Shown: positions 26,734 to 34,339 of the stretch, piece by piece | Numbering within the stretch: position 1 is the stretch's first letter | Layout of the letters: each line of letters starts with the position of its first letter | From: Variovorax sp. | GTDB lineage: Bacteria; Pseudomonadota; Gammaproteobacteria; Burkholderiales; Burkholderiaceae_C | Direction of reading: 5' to 3' | Length of the DNA: 64,000 nucleotides | Assembly: GCA_017744935.1 (NCBI GenBank) | Contig: JAGIAI010000020.1 | Coordinates: forward strand, 95,852-159,851 | The notes under the pieces: generated by a model | What the model saw: the letters and a program-made list of their open reading frames with translations, nothing else | What the model was told of the DNA's origin: nothing | The model's database searches: none | Made by a program: the position numbers and the translations under genes

Positions 26734-28788
26734 TCAAGCTTCGACAGGCGTCATCCTCGATGCACCGGCGAGCGCCACGGCGCTGGCCGCTTGCGCGCGC
26801 TGGATGCGCGGCATTGCGCCGACGTCGATGATGAAAGCCACGCTGCCGTCGCCGAGGATGGTGGCCGCCGAGATGCCGGGCACCTTGCGGTAGTTGGTCT
26901 CGAGGTTCTTCACCACCACCTGGTGCTGGCCGAGCAGCTCGTCCACCAGCAGCGCGAAGCGTGCGTCGTCGGCCTGCACGATCACGAGGATGCCCTGCGT
27001 CGGGTTCACTTGCGCGCCCGAGACGTCGAACACGCGATGCAGTTCGATCAGCGGCAGGTATTCGCCACGCACCTTGATGACGTGACCATCGCTGGTGATC
27101 GAATGCAGGTGCTCAGGCAGCGGCTGCAGCGACTCGATCACGTAGGACAGCGGCAGGATGTAGGCCTCGTTGCCCACCTTGACCGACATGCCGTTCAGGA
27201 TCGCGAGCGTCAGCGGCAGCACGATGCGGGTGGTCGTCCCGTAGCCGCCGCGCGACTGGATCTCGACGTGGCCGCCCATTTCCTGGATGTTTCGCTTGAC
27301 CACGTCCATGCCGACGCCGCGGCCCGAGATGTCGGTCACCTGCTCTGCAGTGGAGAAGCCCGGTGCGAAGATGAGTTGCCACACCTCTTCATCGGGCATC
27401 GATTCGCTGACCGCGAGCCCTTGCTGCATGGCCTTGGCGAGGATCTTCTCGCGGTTGAGGCCGGCGCCGTCGTCGCTCACCTCGATCACGATGTTGCCGC
27501 CATGGTGCTGCGCCGAGAGCAGCAACTGGCCGGTCGCTTCCTTGCCCTTGGCCTGGCGGATGTCCGGCGTCTCGATGCCGTGGTCGAGGCTATTGCGAAC
27601 GAGGTGCGTGAGCGGATCGATGATGCGTTCGATCAGGCCCTTGTCGAGTTCGGTCTCCTTGCCGAAGGTGTCGAGCCGCACCTGTTTGCCAAGCTTTGCG
27701 CTCACGTCGCGGATCACGCGCGGGAAGCGGCTGAAGACGTAGTCCATCGGCATCATGCGGATGGACATGACAGATTCCTGAAGGTCGCGCGCGTTGCGCT
27801 CCAGGTGGCCCAGGCCGCTGAGGAAACGCTCGTAGGCCACCGGGTCGAGCATCGTCGCCGCCTGCGTGAGCATGGATTGCGTGATGACGAGTTCGCCCAC
27901 GAGGTTGATGAGCTGGTCGACCTTTTCCACGTCCACGCGAATGGAGCTGGAATCCTTCGCTGCCGCGGCGGCCGCGGGGGCTGCTGCCGCAGGTGCGGAC
28001 GCTTGCGCCCGCGCGGGTTCGGCGACCGGTGCCGCAGGTGCTGCGGCAACGGGTGCGGCAGCGACGGGCTCGAGGGGGCCAGCAGGCACAGCAGCCTCGC
28101 GTGCGATGTCGATCTGCGACTCGTCGATGACGAAGCAGCACACCGCGATGATCTCGTCGGGCTCGCAGGTGCTGTCGAGCATGACGGTCAACTGGTCGTT
28201 GCTGCGCGTGCGCGAGACGATCTTGCCAAGGTTGGCCAGCTCGTCCGCAAGCAGGTCGCACTCGCTGTCCGACAGGCCGCTCAGACGGATGCGCAGCGCA
28301 CCGCCCGCGTCGGACGCCGCGGCTTCCGACGCGGCGGCCACCACGGGCGCCGGTGCAGGCGCGGCCACGGGCGCAGGTGCCGACGCGAGAGACTTGCCAT
28401 CGGCGGTCTCGAGCGCGAGTTTCTGAAGCACGGCGCAGATGTGCGCCACCATGTCAGGCTCGGGTTCTTTGCCAGCCTGGTAGGCAGTGAGTTGTTCTTG
28501 CAAGGCGTCCTTCGTTTCCAAAAAGGCATCGATCATGGGCGCGCTCAGACGAAGCTGGTTGTGGCGCGCCCGGTCCAGGAGGGTCTCCAGCAGGTGCGTG
28601 GTTTCGGTCAACGCGGTAAAGCCGAAGGTCGCGGCGCCGCCCTTGATCGAATGGGCCGCACGGAAAATGGCGTTGAGCTGTTCGATGTCCGGCGAATCGA
28701 CATCGAGCTCGAGGAGCAGCTGCTCCATCTCGGCCAGAAGCTCGATGGCTTCGACAAAGAATGCTTGGGAAAACTGACTGAGGTCCAT
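26734..28788 (-). CDS. cheA: Chemotaxis histidine kinase CheA
   Basis: Receptor-coupled kinase that phosphorylates CheY and CheB. 684 residues: P1 HPt domain with phosphorylated His46 (RAAHSIKGGAATFGF), linker rich in Ala/Pro, P2-like region, dimerisation domain, the ATPase domain with N box LVRNSLDHGIE, DDGAGLN and GRGVGMD, and a CheW-like C-terminal domain. It lies 15 bases after motB. No cheW gene is next to it, so coupling must use a cheW elsewhere in the genome. Confidence 0.97.
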   Translation of the reverse strand: MDLSQFSQAFFVEAIELLAEMEQLLLELDVDSPDIEQLNAIFRAAHSIKGGAATFGFTALTETTHLLETLLDRARHNQLRLSAPMIDAFLETKDALQEQLTAYQAGKEPEPDMVAHICAVLQKLALETADGKSLASAPAPVAAPAPAPVVAAASEAAASDAGGALRIRLSGLSDSECDLLADELANLGKIVSRTRSNDQLTVMLDSTCEPDEIIAVCCFVIDESQIDIAREAAVPAGPLEPVAAAPVAAAPAAPVAEPARAQASAPAAAAPAAAAAAKDSSSIRVDVEKVDQLINLVGELVITQSMLTQAATMLDPVAYERFLSGLGHLERNARDLQESVMSIRMMPMDYVFSRFPRVIRDVSAKLGKQVRLDTFGKETELDKGLIERIIDPLTHLVRNSLDHGIETPDIRQAKGKEATGQLLLSAQHHGGNIVIEVSDDGAGLNREKILAKAMQQGLAVSESMPDEEVWQLIFAPGFSTAEQVTDISGRGVGMDVVKRNIQEMGGHVEIQSRGGYGTTTRIVLPLTLAILNGMSVKVGNEAYILPLSYVIESLQPLPEHLHSITSDGHVIKVRGEYLPLIELHRVFDVSGAQVNPTQGILVIVQADDARFALLVDELLGQHQVVVKNLETNYRKVPGISAATILGDGSVAFIIDVGAMPRIQRAQAASAVALAGASRMTPVEA

Positions 28789-28803
28789 GTTCTTGCTTCG
28801 CTG

Positions 28804-29730
28804 CTACTGGGTGGGCGCGGATGGATTGAAAGACGTCGGCTTCACAGAGGCGGCCTCCGTGTTTGCGAGCAACGACGTGCCGACTCTCGACTTGTTGAGT
28901 TCGCCGCTGTTCTCGCGCTCGATGCGGTCCTGCGTCTGGCGGTTCAGGACGATGATGCTGATGCGCCGGTTGATCGGGTTGCGCGGGTCGGCGTTGTCGA
29001 GATGCATGCTGTCGGCCAGGCCGACGACGCGCAGCACCTTGTTCTCGTTCATGCCGCCCACCACGAGTTCGCGCCGCGATGCGTTGGCGCGATCGGCCGA
29101 CAACTCCCAGTTGCCGTAGGCCTTGTCGCCATTGGTGTAGACGATGGCGTCGGTATGGCCAGACAGGGTGATCTTGTTGGGCAGGTCGTTGAGCGTCGGA
29201 CCCAGCTCGCGCAGGATCGCACGCATGTGCGGTACGACGCGCGCACTCGCGAGGTCGAACATCGGGCGCTTGTCGCTGTCCACGATCTGCAGGCGCAGCC
29301 CTTCAGTCGTGATGTCGATCAGGATCTGCGAGCGCAGCTGCTTGAAGATCGGACTGCTCTCGATCATGTCGTCCAGGCGCTTCTTCATGTCGGCGAGGCG
29401 CGCGGCATCTTCCATCTCGGCACGTTCGGCGTCGGAGAGCCTCTCTTCGCCTTCCTCCGCGATCGGGTCCGGACCGCCGCCCGGGATCACGCTCGAACTC
29501 AGGCTGTTTTTCTCGCCGCCGCTCAGTGCCACTTTCAGCGGCATGCGGAAATGCTCTGCGATGCCCTCGCGCTGCTTCGGCGTCGAGATCGACAGCAGCC
29601 ACATCACGAGAAAGAACGCCATCATGGCCGTCATGAAGTCGGCATAGGCGATCTTCCAACCGCCGCCGTGGTGGCCCCCGCCACCCCCGGCAACCTTCTT
29701 GATGATGACGCGATGTTTGTCTGCGCTCAT
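28804..29730 (-). CDS. motB: Flagellar stator protein MotB
   Basis: Stator subunit that anchors MotA to peptidoglycan. 308 residues with a short Gly/His-rich N-terminus, one membrane segment carrying the essential proton-binding Asp31 (YADFMTAMMAFFLVMWLLS) and a C-terminal OmpA-like peptidoglycan-binding domain (SGHTDAIVYTNGDKAYGNWELSADRA and NRRISIIVL). The Asp and the absence of extra polar residues fit a proton-driven stator. 17 bases after motA. Confidence 0.97.
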   Translation of the reverse strand: MSADKHRVIIKKVAGGGGGHHGGGWKIAYADFMTAMMAFFLVMWLLSISTPKQREGIAEHFRMPLKVALSGGEKNSLSSSVIPGGGPDPIAEEGEERLSDAERAEMEDAARLADMKKRLDDMIESSPIFKQLRSQILIDITTEGLRLQIVDSDKRPMFDLASARVVPHMRAILRELGPTLNDLPNKITLSGHTDAIVYTNGDKAYGNWELSADRANASRRELVVGGMNENKVLRVVGLADSMHLDNADPRNPINRRISIIVLNRQTQDRIERENSGELNKSRVGTSLLANTEAASVKPTSFNPSAPTQ

Positions 29731-29747
29731 GGTCTACGCCCCGGCGA

Positions 29748-30608
29748 TCAGCGCGCCTTGACTTCGCGGACGTGCTCGTCGAGCTCGTTGAAAGTCGGAC
29801 GCTCGGTCGAGAACAGCACCTTGCGGCCGAACTCCACCGCCAGTTGCGGTGCATAGCCGTTCAGGCTTGCGAGCAACGTGACCTTTGCGCACTGGAAGAC
29901 CTTCATGCCCTCTTCGACCTTCTGATCGATCACGGTCGCCAGCGGCATCACGAAACCATAGGCCATCAGCACGCCGAGGAAGGTGCCGACCATCGCGTGG
30001 GCAATCAGCGAGCCCATCTCGGAAGGCGGCAGGTTGGCCGAACCAAGTGCATGCACCACCCCCAGCACCGCGGCCACGATGCCCAATGCAGGCAGCGCAT
30101 CACCGACGCGCGCCAGGCTGTGCGAAGGCACCTCTGCTTCGTGTCGAATGGTCTCGATCTCGTGGTCCATCAGCGCCTCGATCTCGAAGGCGTCGGTGTT
30201 GCCGCTCACCATCAGGCGCAGGTAGTCACAGAGGAACTCCATGAGTTCGTGCTCGCCCATGATTTCCGGGTAGCGGTTGAAGATCTCGCTTTCCTTCGGG
30301 TTCTCCACGTCGGACTCGAGCTTCATCATGCCGTCCTTGCGCGCCTTGGCGAGCAGCTCATACAGCAATGCGAGCAGATCCATGTAGAGCTGCTGGTTGT
30401 GCTTGGACGAACGAAGGAGCAACGGCAATTCCTTCATCGTCGCCTTGATCGTCTTGCCGTTGTTGCCGGCAATGAAGGCGCCCAATGCGGCGCCTCCGAT
30501 CATCAGCACTTCGATCGGCTGGAACAGGACGCCGAAATGACCGCCCATGAGGGCATAGCCCCCGAAAACGGTTCCCACCACCACCAGGTATCCGACCAGC
30601 ACCAGCAC
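29748..30608 (-). CDS. motA: Flagellar stator protein MotA
   Basis: Proton-channel stator subunit with four membrane helices, 286 residues. The N-terminus LVLVGYLVVVGTVFGGYALMGG matches E. coli MotA. The cytoplasmic loop (about residues 60-160) holds the charged residues that contact FliG, and the last two helices include PALGIVAAVLGVVHAL and MVGTFLGVLMAYGFVMPLA. GTG start at 30608 with AGGGGAAG upstream. It follows flhC by 64 bases, so flhDC-motAB-cheA is probably one operon. Confidence 0.97.
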   Translation of the reverse strand: MLVLVGYLVVVGTVFGGYALMGGHFGVLFQPIEVLMIGGAALGAFIAGNNGKTIKATMKELPLLLRSSKHNQQLYMDLLALLYELLAKARKDGMMKLESDVENPKESEIFNRYPEIMGEHELMEFLCDYLRLMVSGNTDAFEIEALMDHEIETIRHEAEVPSHSLARVGDALPALGIVAAVLGVVHALGSANLPPSEMGSLIAHAMVGTFLGVLMAYGFVMPLATVIDQKVEEGMKVFQCAKVTLLASLNGYAPQLAVEFGRKVLFSTERPTFNELDEHVREVKAR

Positions 30609-30672
30609 ACGCTTCCCCTTTTGCCCTCAGGCGTCAAATCAAATGGTTCGATTTCGAATTGAATGAATCGCC

Positions 30673-31278
30673 TCAGTGGCCTCCGATGGCGGCTTGCGGT
30701 TGCGCGCGCGCCAGCACGGCGTCGGAAGCGGAATCCGAATCGGCCGGCGCTTCAACCCGCTTCGGACCGCGCGCCTTGCCTGCGCGCGAAGGCGGCCGGC
30801 AGAGCACGCATACATAGCCATGCTTGTTGTCGTGCGCGTGCGCGACGAAGCGCCCGCCACAACGGCTGCAGGTGCTCAACTGGAGCATGTCGCTCTCGAA
30901 GAAGCGGACCATCGTGTAGGCGCGCGTGAAGTCCAGCACGACCTCGCCACCGTGCGCCTCGATCTGCTCCATGTAGAGCCGGTAGCTCTTGATGAGCGCG
31001 CGCAACGGGGTCTCGTACGCCTCTTCCAGCATGAAGCGGTACATGTTGTAGAACATCGAGGAATGGATATTGGCCAGCCAGGTCATGTACCAATCCGTCG
31101 AAAAAGGCAAAAGCCCCTTTGGCGGCGAAACGCCTTTCAATTCCTTGTAAAGGCGAATCAGGCGTTCGCGACTCAGGCCGACTTCCGATTCGAGAAATTG
31201 CAGTCGTGCGCCCAATTCAATCAGCTCGATGGCCAATTGAACCTCTCGCACTTCACCGAGAACGCTTTTTTTCGTCAT
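30673..31278 (-). CDS. flhC: Flagellar master regulator subunit FlhC
   Basis: DNA-binding subunit of FlhD4C2, which activates class II flagellar operons. 201 residues. The zinc site is four cysteines, C137, C140, C157 and C160 (LSTCSRCGG and YVCVLC), matching positions 138/141/158/161 of E. coli FlhC. The C-terminal tail (from about 165) is Ala/Arg-rich and longer. The ATG overlaps the flhD stop by 4 bases. Confidence 0.96.
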   Translation of the reverse strand: MTKKSVLGEVREVQLAIELIELGARLQFLESEVGLSRERLIRLYKELKGVSPPKGLLPFSTDWYMTWLANIHSSMFYNMYRFMLEEAYETPLRALIKSYRLYMEQIEAHGGEVVLDFTRAYTMVRFFESDMLQLSTCSRCGGRFVAHAHDNKHGYVCVLCRPPSRAGKARGPKRVEAPADSDSASDAVLARAQPQAAIGGH

Positions 31279-31628
31279 GCCATTGCGTCCGCTTCACGCG
31301 ACTGGATTTTTCGCGCGGACATCAGAATCGACATATGCGCCTGCTGGAGCGTCGAATCTTTTTCTTCGCCAAATACGGCGAACATCGGATGATCGTCCAG
31401 GCGAAAGCTGCAGAGCAGGAAATTCGACGCCGCCATTTTGACGATCTGAGTCAAAGACATGTTGGCCAGCAAATCAGCGAGCTCGCGGCCGACCCCCAAG
31501 CGATACATGGCTGCTGCGCGATCCTGCTTGGCCAGCTTTTGGGCGAGCAGCATATAGGCGAGATTGATGTCGCCGATCTCTTTCGAGATGTCGCCATTGG
31601 TCGCGGCGCCGTCAGTTTCCAATTCCAC
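31275..31628 (-). CDS. flhD: Flagellar master regulator subunit FlhD
   Basis: Co-activator subunit of FlhD4C2. 117 residues, the normal length, with NLAYMLLAQKLAKQDRAAAMYRLGV and LANMSLTQIVKMAASNFLLCSFRLDD, which form the all-helical fold. GTG start at 31628, with CGGAG 7 bases upstream. The upstream 317 bases are unusually AT-rich and contain a FliA-like motif. Confidence 0.95.
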   Translation of the reverse strand: MELETDGAATNGDISKEIGDINLAYMLLAQKLAKQDRAAAMYRLGVGRELADLLANMSLTQIVKMAASNFLLCSFRLDDHPMFAVFGEEKDSTLQQAHMSILMSARKIQSREADAMA

Positions 31629-31945
31629 TCTGCACTCCGTTTGATATTGGCTCTAGTCTATCGGCAGGTTTTAACAATCTTTAACATCTTCCCTGCCTCT
31701 CGTACCAGAAAGTGAGACTTATCTGACACGGGCCTGAACAACTCCAAATCCCGAGAAACCCTCGCTTGAGCGAAGTAAGTAGAATGAGTACAAATCAAAT
31801 GATCGATGCGGTTTCATTGGTGTGTAAAAAAGTATTAAAAACCACCCATGAGGCAAAATCACCGGATCAATTGTTCATTCCTTCTATGAATTGTCATTAA
31901 TACGAAACCAAAAGTATCAATTCAAAAAACTTCGTGTGAAATATT
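31629..31945 (-). promoter_or_regulatory. AT-rich control region upstream of flhDC
   Basis: About 317 bases without a convincing gene, divided into a GC-richer part next to flhD and an AT-rich part (about 31780-31945) with A- and T-runs that stands out from the GC-rich surroundings. A perfect 12-base palindrome TGAAATATTTCA lies at 31937-31948 at its edge, overlapping the stop of the upstream gene. This is the expected place for multi-input control of the master operon, and the base composition suits H-NS-type silencing. No site was matched to a known regulator. Confidence 0.55.
31658..31683 (-). promoter_or_regulatory. FliA-like promoter motif upstream of flhD (weak)
   Basis: Reading the minus strand, TAAA (31683-31680) is followed after 14 bases by GCCGATAG (31665-31658), seven of eight matching the FliA -10. 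The spacing is one short. The same stretch could instead be a sigma-70 promoter (TTAAAG, 18 bases, TAGACT). A start here would give a leader of about 20-25 bases to the GTG of flhD. Confidence 0.35.
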
Positions 31946-32239
31946 TCATGACATTCGCCCCGGAAGTGCACTCGTGTCACTTTCGAGACCGTGAATCCAC
32001 GCCATCAGCTCAGCCACTGCGCGGTAGAGCTGCGGCGGAATCTGCTGGTCGAGGTTCACCTGCATCAGCAGACGCACGAGATCCGCGGACTCGTGCACGT
32101 AGAGGCCGTTCGCCTTCGCCTCGCGCATGATCGATTCGGCCACCACGCCATAACCCTTCGCCACGACCACCGGCGCCTTCGAGGCGTCCGCGTGCGACAG
32201 GGCCACCGCGCTCTGGCGGTCGTCCATCGCGGCGGTCAT
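31946..32239 (-). CDS. FlhB C-terminal-domain protein (EscU/YscU/HrcU-like, stand-alone)
   Basis: A 97-residue protein matching only the cytoplasmic part of FlhB after its NPTH cleavage point. It begins SAVALSHADASKAPVVVAKGYG, parallel to FlhB FAVALKY...APRVVAKG, and ends with the conserved QIPPQLYRAVAELMAWIHGL. It has no membrane helices and no NPTH. The ATG overlaps the stop of the FliK-like gene by 4 bases, so both are made together. It may substitute for or compete with the processed FlhB C-fragment during the export switch; that is inference from family and context. Confidence 0.8.
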   Translation of the reverse strand: MTAAMDDRQSAVALSHADASKAPVVVAKGYGVVAESIMREAKANGLYVHESADLVRLLMQVNLDQQIPPQLYRAVAELMAWIHGLESDTSALPGRMS

Positions 32240-33513
32240 GACGGATTCATCCCGGCAACCTGGAAGTCCTGCAGACGTAGGCCGATCGCGTCGAAACGCT
32301 TTGCCAGTGCGCCCCCGTCCGCGCGCAGACGCGCGACGGTTTCGGCTTCGGCTGCATTCAGGCGCGCATGCACGCCGTCGCCTGCGAGACTGAGTCGCAC
32401 GTCGACGACACCCAGGTTCGGCAAATGCATCGACACCGTGGTGGACCAGGAGCGCACCACTTCTTCGCTGCCGGCATGGGACTCGCGCTCTTCGGCTTCC
32501 TGCTCGATCGACCATTGCATCGGCACACCAGACCACGCCTCTCCGCTCCAGCGGAAGACCGACGTGGCCAGCAGGTCGAGCTGCTGATGCACCAGCGCGA
32601 CGGACTGCGGATGAATCATCTCGGTCGCAACGGGCGCAAGTGCCGTCGTCGCCGTGTGCACCGCATGGCGAGTCGTCGCGCTTTCTGCCACGGCGCGCTC
32701 AGGTACGGCCTCGGTCATCACCGCGGGCGCTTCGCCCCAGCGGTAGGCGGCATGAACACGCGCGGCTTCCGGGCGCGTTTCGCCTTCGGCGGCCAGCGGC
32801 GCATCGGCTGCGGGGGAGTGCGCGGCCGCGGGCTTTGTTTCCTGCACGTGGGCAGTCTCGCCCTGCCCGGCTGCTGCCGCAGGCTTTCCAGTGTTCGAAG
32901 CCAGTTCTTCGACCACCGGCGCGATGTCTTGCGCGACGGCTTGTGGCGATGCTTCGACTGGCGACGAAGGCACGGCGGTTGAGGCGGCCATCTGCGACTC
33001 GGCTGCCAGTGCCACTGCGAGCCCCGGCCCCGACCAGCGCGCCTGCGGCTCCGCGGCCAGCTGCGTCAGCGTGCGGTTGCCCGCCGCGAATTCCACAAGA
33101 TGCGATTCGTAGAAAAGCCCACTCTTCGAGACGTTCTGCGACAGCGTGCCCGCGAGCGCAGCCGCATCCGGTGCCTTCGCGGAAGTCCAGGCGGGAGCGG
33201 CGCCGCGCACCGGACCTGCATCACCATGCACATCCGCCAGCACAGCACTGATGAGCCGCGCCGCTGCCGACAGATCGGCCTTCGCAGCACGCGTCGACGC
33301 CCCCTCGCGATACGCCGCATCGCCAATGGCGCCAGGAACCAGCCGTTCCAGTGCCGCGTTCGACGGCAGGCGCACGTCGTTCACGACCTTGCCCACCGGC
33401 AGTGCGGGCCCGGGCGGGCCGATCTCGGCCTCGCTCTTGATGGCGAGCACGTCCATCCGCGGCGAAGCGTTCGCCGTGAGGAGCGTGTCGATCAACCCGG
33501 ACAAAGCGATCAT
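32236..33513 (-). CDS. FliK-like hook-length control protein (second copy)
   Basis: A 425-residue protein with a low-complexity Ala/Pro/Glu-rich body and a folded C-terminal Flg_hook (FliK_C) domain (about residues 335-425): VSMHLPNLGVVDVRLSLAGDG and the helix of TVARLRADGGALAKRFDAIGL. The usual FliK is encoded separately in the fliF-R operon at 43958. This copy lies downstream of fliT and overlaps the FlhB-C-domain gene. Possible roles are a second ruler or a partner of the stand-alone FlhB domain. Confidence 0.75.
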   Translation of the reverse strand: MIALSGLIDTLLTANASPRMDVLAIKSEAEIGPPGPALPVGKVVNDVRLPSNAALERLVPGAIGDAAYREGASTRAAKADLSAAARLISAVLADVHGDAGPVRGAAPAWTSAKAPDAAALAGTLSQNVSKSGLFYESHLVEFAAGNRTLTQLAAEPQARWSGPGLAVALAAESQMAASTAVPSSPVEASPQAVAQDIAPVVEELASNTGKPAAAAGQGETAHVQETKPAAAHSPAADAPLAAEGETRPEAARVHAAYRWGEAPAVMTEAVPERAVAESATTRHAVHTATTALAPVATEMIHPQSVALVHQQLDLLATSVFRWSGEAWSGVPMQWSIEQEAEERESHAGSEEVVRSWSTTVSMHLPNLGVVDVRLSLAGDGVHARLNAAEAETVARLRADGGALAKRFDAIGLRLQDFQVAGMNPS

Positions 33514-33532
33514 GGCGCGATCTCAGTCCTGC

Positions 33533-33865
33533 TCAGTGCGCGGGGCCGTAGGCCTTGCCCAGCGTCTGCTGCTGATGCAGCGAACTCATGCGCGCGATCA
33601 GTTGTTCGATCTGCGGCTTCACCAGGCCGCACACCTCGTCCTGATCGAGGCGGATGCGCGCGATCAGGCGCCGCATCTCGTCGTATTGCGCCGGGTTCAG
33701 CACTTCCATCGGCTGCAGTACCTTGAGCCTGTCGACCAGCGCAGAGCATTGCGCCTCGAGCTCCGGCAGCCGACCCCACTCCTTCTCACGCGCCAGTTCA
33801 GCCATCAGTGAAACCCGCGTCGCGAGCTCGCTGTAGCAATGGACGACTTCACTCGTGACTGCCAT
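33533..33865 (-). CDS. fliT: Flagellar chaperone FliT
   Basis: Export chaperone for the filament cap FliD, and in enterics an FlhDC inhibitor. 110 residues, all helical, beginning MAVTSEVVHCYSELATRVSLMAELA and fitting FliT in length and position after fliS. The ATG at 33865 follows GAGGGA by 5 bases; an ATG 21 bases upstream lacks such a site. Sequence identity in this family is low, so the call leans on context. Confidence 0.7.
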   Translation of the reverse strand: MAVTSEVVHCYSELATRVSLMAELAREKEWGRLPELEAQCSALVDRLKVLQPMEVLNPAQYDEMRRLIARIRLDQDEVCGLVKPQIEQLIARMSSLHQQQTLGKAYGPAH

Positions 33866-33897
33866 GTTGTCCCTCGTCTTCCTCATTTGTGTCGGCT

Positions 33898-34320
33898 TCA
33901 GGCGGCCGCTGCGCCGGTATCGATCTCGCGCCAGGCGCCTGCGATGTCATCGAGCAGCCGGTCCGCTTCGTCGAGCGCCTGCGCGTCGTTGCGCAGGTTC
34001 GCGTAGAGCAACCGTTGCACGATGTAGCCGTAGAGCGCGGTCAGGTTCCCCACCAGTTCTGCCCCCGACGCGCCGGCCGCGTCGGCATCGAGGCTCGCCT
34101 TGAGGCCGTTCTCGACGATGCTCACCGCCTGCGAGAACGCACGGCCCTTGGCCACGACGTCGCCGCTTGCCATGTGATGGCGCGCCATCCCGATGGCAGT
34201 CTTCGCGCCGTCGAAGAGCATGCTGATCAACTGGTGCGGCGATGCGCTCATCGCGCCGATTTCCACGCCGACGCGCGCGTATGCGCCGGCGCCGGTCCTG
34301 AAGTTGTGAGGGGTGTACAT
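33898..34320 (-). CDS. fliS: Flagellin chaperone FliS
   Basis: Binds unfolded flagellin in the cytosol and prevents early polymerisation. 140 residues, four-helix bundle. The family pattern is clear: YARVGVEIGAMSASPHQLISMLFDGAKTAI and NLTALYGYIVQRLLYANLRND. It lies 19 bases after fliD and 32 before fliT, in the fliD-S-T arrangement. Confidence 0.95.
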   Translation of the reverse strand: MYTPHNFRTGAGAYARVGVEIGAMSASPHQLISMLFDGAKTAIGMARHHMASGDVVAKGRAFSQAVSIVENGLKASLDADAAGASGAELVGNLTALYGYIVQRLLYANLRNDAQALDEADRLLDDIAGAWREIDTGAAAA

Positions 34321-34339
34321 GCCGGGCTCCGCGCGGGAC

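Noticed and set aside
26527..29856. Very long plus-strand frame across cheA and motB (about 1109 codons).
   Set aside because: Antisense to three genes with excellent motifs; product is Arg/His/Gly-rich and unlike any protein.
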